A stretch of 64,000 nt of DNA, taken from the NCBI RefSeq assembly GCF_014287635.1, contig NZ_JACOPH010000007.1, positions 1 through 64,000 of the forward strand, read 5' to 3'. This DNA is from Roseburia zhanii (GTDB taxonomy: Bacteria; Bacillota; Clostridia; Lachnospirales; Lachnospiraceae). A program made the translations under genes and the position numbers. The notes under the pieces are model-generated. The model was not told the origin of the DNA and searched no databases. It saw only the letters and a program-made list of their open reading frames with translations. Every line of letters starts with the position of its first letter. Positions within the stretch are counted from its first letter, which is position 1. Shown here piece by piece: positions 34,426 through 44,548 of this stretch.

Positions 34426-37400
34426 TGCCAAAGAATAAAGATATCAAAAAAGTATTAGTAATTGGTTCCGGTCCTATCGTCATCGGTCAGGCAGCAGAAT
34501 TTGATTATGCCGGAACGCAGGCATGCCGCTCTTTGAAAGAAGAAGGCGTAGAAGTAGTTTTAGTAAACTCCAATCCGGCAACGATCATGACAGATAAAGA
34601 AATTGCAGATGAAGTTTATATCGAGCCATTGACAGCGTCTGTATTAGAGCAGATCATTTTAAAAGAAAAACCGGACAGTGTCCTTCCGACCTTAGGTGGA
34701 CAGGCAGGCTTAAACCTTGGTATGGAGTTAGCCGAATCAGGATTTTTAGAGAAACATAATGTAAAGCTGATCGGAACGACTGCGGAAACTATTTTCAAAG
34801 CAGAAGACCGTCAGGCATTTAAAGATACCATGGAGAAGATCGGAGAGCCATGTGCAGCTTCACAGGTTGTACATAATGTAGAAGACGGTATCAAATTTAC
34901 CAATACGATCGGTTATCCGGTTGTACTGCGTCCGGCTTATACATTAGGTGGAAGCGGCGGTGGAATCGCTCATAATGAACAGGAACTCATTGACATTTTA
35001 ACAAACGGACTTCGTTTAAGCCGTGTCGGAGAAGTTTTAGTAGAGCGTTGTATCGCAGGTTGGAAAGAGATCGAATACGAAGTGATGCGTGATGCAAACG
35101 GTAACTGTATTACAGTTTGTAACATGGAAAATATCGATCCGGTCGGTGTGCATACCGGTGACAGTATCGTAGTAGCACCGTCCCAGACATTAGGTGATAA
35201 AGAATATCAGATGCTTCGTACATCTGCATTAAATATTATTTCTGAATTAAATATCACAGGTGGATGTAACGTACAGTATGCATTAAAGCCGGACAGCTTT
35301 GAATACTGTGTGATCGAGGTAAATCCGCGTGTATCCCGTTCTTCTGCATTAGCATCGAAAGCCACCGGATATCCGATCGCAAAAGTAGCAGCGAAGATCG
35401 CATTAGGATATACCTTAGATGAGATTAAAAATGCAATTACCGGAAAGACTTATGCAAGTTTTGAACCGATGTTAGATTACTGTGTAGTCAAGATCCCAAG
35501 ACTTCCATTTGATAAGTTTATTACAGCAAAGAGAACTTTAACGACACAGATGAAAGCAACCGGAGAAGTTATGAGTATCTGCAATAACTTTGAGGGTGCC
35601 CTGATGAAAGCAATCCGTTCTCTTGAACAGCATGTAGACAGTCTGATGGCGTATGATTTTGATAAACTGACAGACAAGGAATTAGAAGACGAATTAAAGA
35701 TCGTTGATGACAGAAGGATTTTTTGTATCGCAGAAGCATTACGTCGTGGTATCAGCTATGAACATATCCATGAGATTACCCAGATCGATCTCTGGTTTAT
35801 CGATAAACTTGCGATCATCGTCGAGATGGAGCAGGCATTAAAGACACAGGAACTTACCGTAGACTTATTAAAAGAGGCAAAACGGATCGAGTTCCCGGAT
35901 AAAGTGATCGCAGAACTGACAGGCAAAACAGAAGACGAGATCAAACAGATGCGTTACGCAAATGGAATCACTGCAGTTTATAAGATGGTAGATACCTGTG
36001 CAGCAGAATTTAAAGCAGCAACACCATATTACTATTCTGTATTCGGTGGAGAAAATGAAGCAGCAGAAACCAATCCGCAGAAGAAAGTATTAGTATTAGG
36101 TTCCGGTCCTATCCGTATCGGCCAGGGTATCGAATTTGATTACTGTTCCGTACACAGTACATGGGCATTCAAAAAAGAAGGATTTGAAACGATCATCATC
36201 AATAACAATCCGGAAACCGTATCTACCGATTTTGATATCGCAGATAAACTTTATTTTGAACCATTGACACCGGAAGATGTGGAAAGCATCGTCAATATTG
36301 AAAAACCAGACGGAGCTGTTGTACAGTTTGGTGGACAGACAGCGATCAAGCTGACAGAGAGCTTAATGAAAATGGGTGTCAAGATCTACGGTACAAAAGC
36401 AGAAGATGTAGATGCAGCAGAAGACAGGGAATTGTTCGACCAGATCTTAGAGCAGACTAAGATACCAAGAGCAGCCGGAGGAACGGTATTTACCGCAGAA
36501 GAGGCAAAAGAAGTTGCAAACCGTTTGGGTTATCCGGTACTTGTACGTCCATCTTATGTATTAGGTGGTCAGGGTATGAAGATCGCCTATAATGATGATG
36601 AGATCGAAGAATTTATTGATATCATCAACCGGATCGCACAGGATCATCCGATCCTTGTAGATAAATATTTACAGGGTAAAGAGATTGAAGTCGATGCCGT
36701 ATGTGATGGTACCGATATTTTGATTCCGGGTATCATGGAACATATTGAACGTACCGGTGTACATTCCGGTGACAGTATTTCCGTATATCCGGCACCGACG
36801 ATCAGCAAAGAAGTAAAGGAAACATTAGTTGAATACACAAAACGGTTAGCGCAGGCACTTCATGTCATCGGACTGATCAATATCCAGTTTATCGTGATGG
36901 ATGGCGAAGTTTATGTAATCGAAGTAAATCCGCGTTCTTCGAGAACCGTACCATATATCAGTAAAGTAACCGGTATTCCGATCGTAGATCTTGCAACAAA
37001 AGTGATCATCGGAAATACCTTAAAAGGAATGGGTTATCCGACCGGACTTGCACCTGAGGCAGATTATATTGCGATCAAGATGCCGGTATTCTCCTTTGAA
37101 AAACTGCGTGGAGCAGAGATCAGCCTTGGACCGGAAATGAAATCAACCGGAGAGTGTTTAGGAATCGCAAAGAACTTTGACGAAGCATTATACAAAGCAT
37201 TCCTTGGAGCAGGAGTGACATTACCGAAGTACAAGCAGATGATCATGACGGTAAAAGATGCAGATAAGCCGGAAGCAGTTGGTGTTGCAAAACGTTTTGC
37301 TGCATTAGGTTATAAGATCTATGCGACAAGAAGTACCGCAAAATATTTACAGGAGCATGGTGTAGATGCCTTACGTGTTAATAAGATCACACAGGAATCC

Positions 37401-37631
37401 CCGAATGTCATGGATCTGATCTTAGGACATAAGATCGACCTTGTCATCGATACACCGACACAGGGAAATGGAGATAAGAGCAGAGATGGATTTTTGATCC
37501 GTCGAAATGCGATCGAAACAGGTGTGTACTGTATCACAGCAATGGATACGGCAAATGCATTGGCACGAAGCTTAGAAACAACAAATAAGACATTGACACC
37601 GGTTGATATCGCAACAGTGAAAAATATCTAA
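34425..37631 (+). CDS. carB: Carbamoyl-phosphate synthase large subunit
   Basis: A 1068-residue protein of normal length. Two homologous ATP-grasp halves each start with the signature SGPI.IGQ (VIGSGPIVIGQAAEFDYAG near the start; VLGSGPIRIGQGIEFDYCS near residue 560), and an MGS-like allosteric domain (about 935-1068) ends it. It makes carbamoyl phosphate from bicarbonate, ATP and ammonia from CarA. RBS GGAGG lies inside the end of carA, so the genes are coupled. Confidence 0.97.
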   Translation: MPKNKDIKKVLVIGSGPIVIGQAAEFDYAGTQACRSLKEEGVEVVLVNSNPATIMTDKEIADEVYIEPLTASVLEQIILKEKPDSVLPTLGGQAGLNLGMELAESGFLEKHNVKLIGTTAETIFKAEDRQAFKDTMEKIGEPCAASQVVHNVEDGIKFTNTIGYPVVLRPAYTLGGSGGGIAHNEQELIDILTNGLRLSRVGEVLVERCIAGWKEIEYEVMRDANGNCITVCNMENIDPVGVHTGDSIVVAPSQTLGDKEYQMLRTSALNIISELNITGGCNVQYALKPDSFEYCVIEVNPRVSRSSALASKATGYPIAKVAAKIALGYTLDEIKNAITGKTYASFEPMLDYCVVKIPRLPFDKFITAKRTLTTQMKATGEVMSICNNFEGALMKAIRSLEQHVDSLMAYDFDKLTDKELEDELKIVDDRRIFCIAEALRRGISYEHIHEITQIDLWFIDKLAIIVEMEQALKTQELTVDLLKEAKRIEFPDKVIAELTGKTEDEIKQMRYANGITAVYKMVDTCAAEFKAATPYYYSVFGGENEAAETNPQKKVLVLGSGPIRIGQGIEFDYCSVHSTWAFKKEGFETIIINNNPETVSTDFDIADKLYFEPLTPEDVESIVNIEKPDGAVVQFGGQTAIKLTESLMKMGVKIYGTKAEDVDAAEDRELFDQILEQTKIPRAAGGTVFTAEEAKEVANRLGYPVLVRPSYVLGGQGMKIAYNDDEIEEFIDIINRIAQDHPILVDKYLQGKEIEVDAVCDGTDILIPGIMEHIERTGVHSGDSISVYPAPTISKEVKETLVEYTKRLAQALHVIGLINIQFIVMDGEVYVIEVNPRSSRTVPYISKVTGIPIVDLATKVIIGNTLKGMGYPTGLAPEADYIAIKMPVFSFEKLRGAEISLGPEMKSTGECLGIAKNFDEALYKAFLGAGVTLPKYKQMIMTVKDADKPEAVGVAKRFAALGYKIYATRSTAKYLQEHGVDALRVNKITQESPNVMDLILGHKIDLVIDTPTQGNGDKSRDGFLIRRNAIETGVYCITAMDTANALARSLETTNKTLTPVDIATVKNI

Positions 37632-37632
37632 A

Positions 37633-37674
37633 AGGATCCCCACAGGATGTACGAAAACATCTTGTGGGGATCTT
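37633..37674 (+). terminator. Intrinsic terminator of carAB
   Basis: GATCCCCACAGGATGT pairs with ACATCTTGTGGGGATC (one mismatch) and TTT follows. It may serve both converging genes. Confidence 0.75.
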
Positions 37675-37707
37675 TACGTTCAAGATCATTATGCAGACCG
37701 GTAAATG

Positions 37708-38874
37708 TTATTTGCCCTTCTTTTTCTGCATCGCCTTATGATAGCGGTCGAGTGTATCTTTTAATCTGTCATCTGATGTAAACTGTTTTAAGGTCTCTTC
37801 ATCAATGACAATACGGTTATCCATGGTTTTCATAATGTCAGCGATCTGCATCTTCTTAGCAATCTTCGGATCATTCAGATCGTAGATCTGGTTGTCACGG
37901 AAGTTTAAGATGACAGGCGCCATGAAATTATCAGGATTTTCCATCAGTACAATACCCTTATCACCGGTAGAAAGATCGATACTACATCCTGAAGGCAGGA
38001 TACGGATAGATCTTGCTAATGCAGAAACGGTCTTAGTATCGTAGAGATCCGGCGATTTCCGTAACTGGCGGATCGCTGCGATCTCAGAGATCGGTGCATG
38101 GTGCAGGTTCATGGCAGTCAGATGATCAAACATGTCTGCAACGGCAACGACATATGCCAAAGGGGAGAACAGTATGCCCTTTAGATCCTCTTTTGACTGT
38201 GCAGCTAAAAGTGTATGCGTCTGCTGGATAATCCTTAACACTTCGGAACTAAGAAGGTATTTATTGGTTTCCGGATATAATAGCTGGAAACCTTTTTTCC
38301 TGCATTCCTGAATCACACGCAGATCATCAGGCGTTAATGGTTCCCGTTTGTCTAACAGGTCACGGGGAACATACAGATAACCCAGATCGTATAACAGGGC
38401 GGTAGTGATCAGATGGGTTTTCTCCGTATTCGTAAAATTCATCGTGTTTGCGATCATGGCAGATAAGATCGCAGTACTGATCGCATGTTTGTATACAAAA
38501 TCAGCCGAACTTCTAAGGACCTGCGTGAAGTTCATCTTATGGTCAAGAGAACCATAATGGCTTAAGATATTATTTGTAAGGTCAGATAAAGTATCCGGTG
38601 CCTGATCGTTCTGCAGATGATCCATGATCTCTTTGATACGGAACATATAGATCGTCTGGAACTGTTCAAATTGAATATCTTCCTGTGAAATTGGCGGTAG
38701 CGGTTCTGCCGGCTCTAATATAAAAAGCCCGATCAGACCGAAATTCTCAATACTTTTAATACCGGAAGCAGTCAGATAGCTGTTGCGGTCGTATAACAAT
38801 ACACCCATTTTATTGTATACAGGCTTCGCAAGACGCATTCCGGGTTTTAGATCATTACTCTCTACGAATTGCAT
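37708..38874 (-). CDS. Degenerate HD-GYP-like protein
   Basis: A 388-residue cytoplasmic protein. The N-terminus (LKPGMRLAKPVYNKMGVLL) is the DUF3391-like start seen in HD-GYP proteins. The HD core is present (about 118-275) with His130, but the usual HD pair reads Tyr162-Asp163 in ALLYDLGY, and no HHE or GYP motif can be found. The C-terminal region (about 300-388) is the extension seen in such proteins. Known relatives degrade cyclic di-GMP; this one has lost metal ligands and is probably a regulator or binding protein. It is divergent from the cell-wall hydrolase gene. The diguanylate cyclase at 18121 could supply the same signalling network. Confidence 0.8.
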   Translation of the reverse strand: MQFVESNDLKPGMRLAKPVYNKMGVLLYDRNSYLTASGIKSIENFGLIGLFILEPAEPLPPISQEDIQFEQFQTIYMFRIKEIMDHLQNDQAPDTLSDLTNNILSHYGSLDHKMNFTQVLRSSADFVYKHAISTAILSAMIANTMNFTNTEKTHLITTALLYDLGYLYVPRDLLDKREPLTPDDLRVIQECRKKGFQLLYPETNKYLLSSEVLRIIQQTHTLLAAQSKEDLKGILFSPLAYVVAVADMFDHLTAMNLHHAPISEIAAIRQLRKSPDLYDTKTVSALARSIRILPSGCSIDLSTGDKGIVLMENPDNFMAPVILNFRDNQIYDLNDPKIAKKMQIADIMKTMDNRIVIDEETLKQFTSDDRLKDTLDRYHKAMQKKKGK

Positions 38875-38961
38875 AATTTATTCTCCTTTTACCCAGTTGT
38901 TGTTTGGCAGATTGTTTCATAATTCTATAATGAAATTTCCAATTATTATAAATATAACATA

Positions 38962-38990
38962 TTGAAGCGTGGAAAACAATCGGGTATACT
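38962..38990 (+). promoter_or_regulatory. Promoter of the cell-wall hydrolase gene
   Basis: TTGAAG (38962-38967), 17 bp spacer, TATACT (38985-38990). Transcription would begin near 38997. Confidence 0.65.
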
Positions 38991-39025
38991 GTAGAAAAAT
39001 GGTAAAAATGAGGAAAATAACAGAT

Positions 39026-40192
39026 ATGAAACACAGATATCAGTATTTATGGAAAATGGCATGTGCGGCAGTGGTCAGTATGCTTTTGATGGCATCTTTG
39101 ACAACCTATGCATCACAGACCGGAAATAAATTAAAAAAAGCAGGAAAAGAGATTGACGAATTAGAACAGAAAAAGGCTGCGGCAGAAGAAAACGTCGGCA
39201 ATCTAAAAGAGCAGGAAAGCGGTTTGAAAGGGGAGCTTGCCGGCTTAAATACACAGTTATCCGATGTATCTGCAAAGATCAATGAATTAGAAGTAAAGAT
39301 CGCAGATAAACAGGCAGAACTTGTGCAGACCAAGGAAGACTTACAGGCAGCTGAGCGGACAAAACAGCAGCAGTATGAGAGCATGAAACTGCGTATCCGG
39401 TTCGTGTATGAAAATGGGAATGCAAATATGATAGAAGTGCTGCTTGGCAGCAGTTCCATGTCAGACTTTTTAAGCCGGGCAGAATATGTGGAGGAGGTCA
39501 ATAAATACGACAGGAAGATGCTTTCTGAATATGAAAATACCTGTGTGCAGATCACGGAAAAAGAAAAAGCGATCGAAACAGAGCAGGCAGAACTGACCGC
39601 CATGCAGGGAGAAATGGAAGATAAAGAACAGGAAGTCAATTCACTGATTGCAAAGACACAGAGCAGTCTTACGAGCAAACAGCAGGAGATTTCCGATGCC
39701 CAGAGTACAGTAGATGAGTATGGAGCACAGATTGAAAAGATGAAAGCATATGAAGCAGAATTAGAGCGGAAAAAAGCCGAAGAAGCCAAAAAGTCAGCAG
39801 CAGAGCAGAAGAAAAAAGAAGCCGCAGCAAAAGGCGGAGGCGGAACCGTCACAGCAAATGCCGGTGATCTTGCCATGCTTGCAGCCTTAGTTGAGTGCGA
39901 AGCCGGCGGCGAAAGCTATGACGGGCAGTTAGCGGTCGCAAGCGTTGTTGTAAACCGTGTCAAAAGCGGGGCATTTCCAAATACAGTTTCCGGTGTCATT
40001 TATCAGGGCGGACAGTTTTCACCGGTGGCAAGCGGACGATTTGCGATGGTTTTGGCAAAAGGGGCAGCAGGAAGCTGTACACAGGCAGCAAATGCCGCAT
40101 TATCAGGAAATACAAATGTGAGCAGCCTGTATTTCTGTCAGGCATCTTCCGGTGTTTCAGGCACTGTGATCGGAAATCATGTATTCTACTGA
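39026..40192 (+). CDS. Secreted cell-wall hydrolase (coiled coil plus SleB-type hydrolase domain)
   Basis: A 388-residue exported protein. The signal peptide is MKHRYQYLWKMACAAVVSML with further hydrophobic residues. Residues about 35-260 are a long coiled coil, like the PcsB/CwlO hinge. Residues about 280-388 form the SleB/CwlJ-type domain (LVECEAGGESYDGQLAVASVV, QFSPVASG), with the catalytic Glu of the ECEAGGE motif. It would cut peptidoglycan, in growth or germination. The start at 39026 is chosen because the promoter places the transcript start after the longer frame's ATG; AGGA lies eleven bases upstream. Confidence 0.9.
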   Translation: MKHRYQYLWKMACAAVVSMLLMASLTTYASQTGNKLKKAGKEIDELEQKKAAAEENVGNLKEQESGLKGELAGLNTQLSDVSAKINELEVKIADKQAELVQTKEDLQAAERTKQQQYESMKLRIRFVYENGNANMIEVLLGSSSMSDFLSRAEYVEEVNKYDRKMLSEYENTCVQITEKEKAIETEQAELTAMQGEMEDKEQEVNSLIAKTQSSLTSKQQEISDAQSTVDEYGAQIEKMKAYEAELERKKAEEAKKSAAEQKKKEAAAKGGGGTVTANAGDLAMLAALVECEAGGESYDGQLAVASVVVNRVKSGAFPNTVSGVIYQGGQFSPVASGRFAMVLAKGAAGSCTQAANAALSGNTNVSSLYFCQASSGVSGTVIGNHVFY

Positions 40193-40206
40193 TTTGACAA
40201 TTTTTT

Positions 40207-40248
40207 AACAATTTAATTGTTGCATTAGAGTTAAGAATATGCTATGAT
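40207..40248 (+). promoter_or_regulatory. Promoter of the butyrate operon with a palindrome at -35
   Basis: TTGCAT (40220-40225), 17 bp spacer, TATGAT (40243-40248). AACAAT TTA ATTGTT (40207-40221), a perfect inverted repeat, overlaps the -35, so a bound protein would affect polymerase access. Confidence 0.7.
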
Positions 40249-40308
40249 GAACGAGTGAAAGTTAGTTGGGAAATACGATAGGGCTAACTATTATTTTTTT
40301 GAAAAAGA

Positions 40309-40326
40309 TTGTTAAAAAATTAACAG
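40309..40326 (+). promoter_or_regulatory. Rex-like operator in the butyrate operon leader
   Basis: TTGTTAA AAAA TTAACAG matches the clostridial Rex consensus TTGTTAANNNNTTAACAA at 13 of 14 fixed positions. Rex is a redox-sensing repressor that responds to NADH/NAD+ and is known to control butyrate genes in clostridia. The site lies about 60 bases after the predicted transcription start and 37 before thl. Confidence 0.75.
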
Positions 40327-40362
40327 CTTTTCAATACCAAAAATGGATAAGGAGACGAGAAA

Positions 40363-41547
40363 ATGGCAAAGAAAGTAGTTTTAGCTGGCGCATGCCGTAC
40401 AGCAATCGGAAAAATGGGCGGAGCATTAAGCAACACCCCAGCCGCTGATTTAGGTGCTATCGTAATCAAAGAAGCATTAAACAGAGCAGGCGTAAAACCA
40501 GAACAGGTTGACGAAGTAATGATGGGATGTGTTATCCAGGCTGCACAGGGACAGAACGTTGCACGTCAGGCATCCATCAAAGCAGGTTTACCGATCGAAG
40601 TTCCGGCATTTACATTAAACGTAGTATGTGGATCAGGTCTGAAATGTGTAAACGAAGCTGCCAGCTTAATCATGTCAGGTCAGGCAGACATCGTTGTTGC
40701 CGGTGGTATGGAAAATATGTCCATGGCTCCATACGCTATGACAAAAGCTCGTTTTGGATATCGTATGAACAATGCAACGATCATCGATACCATGGTAAAT
40801 GATGCATTAACAGATGCATTTAATCACTACCACATGATGATCACAGCAGAGAACGTATGTGATAAATATGGCATTACAAGAGAAGAATTAGACGAGTTCT
40901 CAGCAAACAGCCAGCAGAAATGTGAAAAAGCAATCGCAGAAGGTAAGTTCGATGATGAGATCGTACCAGTACCTGTTAAAGTTAAGAAAGAGATCGTTGA
41001 TTTCGTAAAAGACGAAGGACCACGTCCTGGAACAACTGCTGAATCCTTAAGCAAATTAAGATGCTGTTCAGGAAAAGAAGGCGGACTTGTGACAGCAGGT
41101 AACGCTTCCGGTATCAACGACGGTGCAGCAGCAATCGTAGTTATGAGTGAAGAAAAAGCAAAAGAGCTTGGTGTAAAACCAATGGCTACATGGGTTGCCG
41201 GAGCACTTGGCGGAGTAGAGCCGGAGATCATGGGTGTTGGACCGGTTGCTTCTACAAGAAAAGTTTTTGAGAGAACAGGCTTAACAATCGATGATATGGA
41301 TCTGATCGAAGCAAACGAAGCATTTGCAGCACAGTCTATCGCAGTTGCAAGAGATCTGAAATTCGATATGTCTAAAGTAAATGTAAACGGTGGTGCGATC
41401 GCACTCGGACATCCGGTTGGAGCATCAGGATGCCGTATCTTAGTTACATTATTACACGAGATGCAGAAGAGAGATGCTAAGAAAGGTCTTGCTACACTGT
41501 GTATCGGTGGTGGAATGGGTTGTTCAACCATCGTTGAAAGAGATTAG
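40363..41547 (+). CDS. thl: Acetyl-CoA acetyltransferase (thiolase)
   Basis: A 394-residue thiolase that condenses two acetyl-CoA to acetoacetyl-CoA, the first step of butyrate formation. Cys89 in NVVCGSGLK is the nucleophile; the conserved His (GHPVGASG) and second Cys (CIGGGMG) are intact. RBS AAGGAGACG. It starts the butyrate operon, under a promoter with a Rex-like site. Confidence 0.97.
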   Translation: MAKKVVLAGACRTAIGKMGGALSNTPAADLGAIVIKEALNRAGVKPEQVDEVMMGCVIQAAQGQNVARQASIKAGLPIEVPAFTLNVVCGSGLKCVNEAASLIMSGQADIVVAGGMENMSMAPYAMTKARFGYRMNNATIIDTMVNDALTDAFNHYHMMITAENVCDKYGITREELDEFSANSQQKCEKAIAEGKFDDEIVPVPVKVKKEIVDFVKDEGPRPGTTAESLSKLRCCSGKEGGLVTAGNASGINDGAAAIVVMSEEKAKELGVKPMATWVAGALGGVEPEIMGVGPVASTRKVFERTGLTIDDMDLIEANEAFAAQSIAVARDLKFDMSKVNVNGGAIALGHPVGASGCRILVTLLHEMQKRDAKKGLATLCIGGGMGCSTIVERD

Positions 41548-41561
41548 TCAATACATAATTT

Positions 41562-41594
41562 AATAGCCGGAAAGCAGGATCCTTTCCGGCTATT
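41562..41594. terminator. Perfect hairpin between thl and hbd
   Basis: AATAGCCGGAAAG pairs without mismatch with CTTTCCGGCTATT around a 7 base loop. There is no T-run, so it is probably a partial terminator or an mRNA stabilising/processing element rather than an operon end. Confidence 0.6.
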
Positions 41595-41632
41595 GGCTAT
41601 TTAACTTATAATCAATTTAAGGAGGAACTACA

Positions 41633-42505
41633 ATGAAAGTAGGAGTTATTGGCGCAGGAACAATGGGACAGGGTATTGCAAAAGCATTTGCCCAGGTTGA
41701 CGGATATGAAGTAGCACTCTGTGATATCAAACAGGAGTGGGCTGACAATGGAAAAGCTAAGATCGAAAAAGGATATGGCAGATTAGTAGAAAAAGGAAAA
41801 ATGACAAAAGAAGCTGTAGATGCTATCCTTGCTAAGATCACACCGGGCTTAAAAGAAGATCTTTGTGCAGACTGCGATCTGATCGTAGAAGCAGCATTTG
41901 AAAATATGGAAGTTAAGAAAACAACTTTTGCAGAATTAGACAAGATCGCAAAACCAGAGTGTATCTTCGCTTCTAATACATCCAGCCTTTCTATTACAGA
42001 AATCGGAAATGGCTTAACACGTCCAATGATCGGTATGCATTTCTTTAATCCGGCAGACCGTATGAAATTAGTAGAAGTGATCGCTGGTGTAAATACTCCG
42101 GCTGAAACAGTTGATGCGATCAAGAAGATTTCTGAAGAGATCGGTAAGACACCTGTACAGGTAAACGAAGCAGCAGGATTTGTTGTAAACCGTATCTTGA
42201 TCCCAATGATCAACGAAGCAGCATTCATCAAAATGGAAGGTGTTTCCGATATCGCTGGTATTGATGCAGCTATGAAACTTGGTGCAAACCATCCAATGGG
42301 ACCACTTGAGTTAGGAGATTTCATTGGTCTTGATATCTGCCTTGCAATCATGGATGTTCTTTATAATGAAACTGGTGACAGCAAATATCGTGCCTGCCCA
42401 TTGATCCGTAAAATGGTTCGTGGCGGTAACCTTGGAGCTAAGACCGGAAAAGGATTCTATGTATACAATGCAGACCGTACAAAAACACCGGTAGATGCAC
42501 AGTAA
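41633..42505 (+). CDS. hbd: 3-hydroxybutyryl-CoA dehydrogenase
   Basis: A 290-residue enzyme that reduces acetoacetyl-CoA to 3-hydroxybutyryl-CoA. The Rossmann motif GVIGAGTMGQG is at the N-terminus and the catalytic His is in MHFFNPADRMKLVEV. RBS AAGGAGG. Next would be crotonase, which is not in the cluster. Confidence 0.97.
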   Translation: MKVGVIGAGTMGQGIAKAFAQVDGYEVALCDIKQEWADNGKAKIEKGYGRLVEKGKMTKEAVDAILAKITPGLKEDLCADCDLIVEAAFENMEVKKTTFAELDKIAKPECIFASNTSSLSITEIGNGLTRPMIGMHFFNPADRMKLVEVIAGVNTPAETVDAIKKISEEIGKTPVQVNEAAGFVVNRILIPMINEAAFIKMEGVSDIAGIDAAMKLGANHPMGPLELGDFIGLDICLAIMDVLYNETGDSKYRACPLIRKMVRGGNLGAKTGKGFYVYNADRTKTPVDAQ

Positions 42506-42544
42506 TCGGCTTTATAAAATATAAGACATGGAGGAATAAAAAAC

Positions 42545-43699
42545 ATGGATTTCGGTTTAGATAAGAAACATGAAATGGCGAGATCATTATTTAGAGATTT
42601 CGCTGAAAATGAAGTAAAACCTCTGGCTCAGGAAGTAGACGAGACAGAAGAGTTTCCAATGGAAACAGTTAAGAAAATGCAGAAATTAGGATTTATGGGT
42701 ATTCCGGTACCAAAGGAGTACGGCGGACAGGGATGTGATCCTCTTACATATGTTATGTGTGTAGAAGAACTTTCTAAAGTTTGTGCTACTACAGGTGTTG
42801 TTGTTTCTGCACATACATCTCTCTGCATCGATCCGATCATGACATACGGAACAGAAGATCAGAAACAGAAATATGTAAAAGCTCTTGCTACAGGCGAGAA
42901 ACTTGGTGCTTTCGCATTAACAGAACCGGGTGCAGGTACAGACGCACAGGGAGCACAGACAAAAGCTGTTTTAGATGGTGACGAATGGGTATTAAATGGT
43001 TCTAAATGCTTTATCACAAATGGTAAAGTTGCAGACGTTTATATCGTGATCGCAATCACAAGCGTAACAGAAGATAAGAGAGGAAGAAAGAAAAAGAACT
43101 TCTCTGCATTTATCGTAGATAAGGGAGCTCCTGGATTCTCCTTCGGAACAAAAGAAAAGAAAATGGGTATCCGTGGTTCATCTACATATGAACTTATCTT
43201 TGAAGACTGCAGAATCCCGAAAGAGAACCTTTTAGGACCTCTTGGAAAAGGATTCCCGATCGCTATGCATACATTAGACGGTGGACGTATCGGTATTGCA
43301 GCACAGGCACTTGGTATCGCAGAAGGTGCTCTTGACCGTGCAATTGCTTATACAAAAGAGAGAAAACAGTTCGGTCGTTCTATCGCACAGCAGCAGAATA
43401 CACAGTTTAAGCTTGCAGATATGGCTACAAGAGTAGAAGCAGCTCAGATGTTAGTTTACAAAGCAGCTATGGCAAAAGCTACACAGAAAGTATATTCTGT
43501 AGAAGCAGCAAAAGCAAAATTATTTGCAGCAGAAACAGCTATGGCAGTTACAACAGAAGTAGTCCAGTTATTCGGTGGATACGGATATATCAGAGAATAT
43601 GACGTAGAGCGTATGATGCGTGATGCTAAGATCACTGAGATCTACGAAGGAACATCTGAAGTACAGAGAATGGTAATCTCTGGCGCATTACTTCGGTAA
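42545..43699 (+). CDS. bcd: Butyryl-CoA dehydrogenase
   Basis: A 384-residue FAD acyl-CoA dehydrogenase that reduces crotonyl-CoA to butyryl-CoA. The flavin signatures ALTEPGAGTDA and the catalytic Glu in YEGTSEVQR are present. With EtfAB it forms an electron-bifurcating complex that also reduces ferredoxin with NADH. RBS TGGAGGA. Confidence 0.96.
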   Translation: MDFGLDKKHEMARSLFRDFAENEVKPLAQEVDETEEFPMETVKKMQKLGFMGIPVPKEYGGQGCDPLTYVMCVEELSKVCATTGVVVSAHTSLCIDPIMTYGTEDQKQKYVKALATGEKLGAFALTEPGAGTDAQGAQTKAVLDGDEWVLNGSKCFITNGKVADVYIVIAITSVTEDKRGRKKKNFSAFIVDKGAPGFSFGTKEKKMGIRGSSTYELIFEDCRIPKENLLGPLGKGFPIAMHTLDGGRIGIAAQALGIAEGALDRAIAYTKERKQFGRSIAQQQNTQFKLADMATRVEAAQMLVYKAAMAKATQKVYSVEAAKAKLFAAETAMAVTTEVVQLFGGYGYIREYDVERMMRDAKITEIYEGTSEVQRMVISGALLR

Positions 43700-43737
43700 T
43701 AATCAAACAAACAATAATCATAAGGAGTGAAAAATAC

Positions 43738-44520
43738 ATGAATATCGTAGTATGTATTAAACAGGTTCCTGATACAAAGGGCGGCGTAAAATTTAACCCG
43801 GACGGAACTCTTGATAGAGCAGCAATGCTTGCAATCATGAATCCAGATGATAAAGCTGGTCTTGAAGCAGCACTTAGAATTAAAGATGCAACAGGCGCAA
43901 AAGTTACAGTACTTACCATGGGACTTCCAAAGGCAGATGCAGTTCTTCGTGAAGCAATGGCTATGGGTGCAGACGAAGCAGTACTTGTAACAGACAGAGT
44001 ATTAGGTGGAGCTGATACATGGGCAACATCTACAACAATCGCCGGAGCACTTCGTAACTTAGATTATGACCTGATCATCACAGGCCGTCAGGCTATCGAT
44101 GGTGATACAGCTCAGGTTGGACCACAGATCGCAGAGCATCTTTCTCTTCCGGTAATCTCTTATGCAGAGGATATCAAAGTAGAAGGAGATTCTGTTATCG
44201 TAAAACGTCAGTACGAAGACAGATACCATGAAGTAAAAGCAAAAATGCCTTGTCTGATCACAGCATTATCTGAATTAAACGAGCCGCGTTACATGACACC
44301 GGGCGGAATCTTCGATGCTTGTGACAAAGAAGTTACTGTATGGGGCAGAGCTGACCTTAAAGATGTAGATGATTCAGATCTTGGATTAAAGGGTTCACCG
44401 ACAAAGATCGCAAAAGCATCTGATAAAGTACCAAAGGGAGCCGGCGAAAAAGTAAATCTTGATCCGGCAGAATCCGTTGAATATCTGATCGGAAAATTCA
44501 AAGAGAAACATATTATCTAA
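43738..44520 (+). CDS. etfB: Electron transfer flavoprotein, beta subunit
   Basis: A 260-residue subunit starting MNIVVCIKQVPDTKGGVKF, with conserved GRQAIDGDTAQVGPQIAE. It carries the bifurcating FAD in the EtfAB-Bcd complex. RBS AAGGAGTG. Order bcd-etfB-etfA fits the butyrate clusters of related clostridia. Confidence 0.96.
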   Translation: MNIVVCIKQVPDTKGGVKFNPDGTLDRAAMLAIMNPDDKAGLEAALRIKDATGAKVTVLTMGLPKADAVLREAMAMGADEAVLVTDRVLGGADTWATSTTIAGALRNLDYDLIITGRQAIDGDTAQVGPQIAEHLSLPVISYAEDIKVEGDSVIVKRQYEDRYHEVKAKMPCLITALSELNEPRYMTPGGIFDACDKEVTVWGRADLKDVDDSDLGLKGSPTKIAKASDKVPKGAGEKVNLDPAESVEYLIGKFKEKHII

Positions 44521-44548
44521 CAAAAATAAGGAAAAGTGGTGAATAAGA

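Noticed and set aside
40827..41531. 234-codon minus-strand frame opposite thl
   Set aside because: Shadow of a strongly conserved gene; no RBS or recognisable domain.
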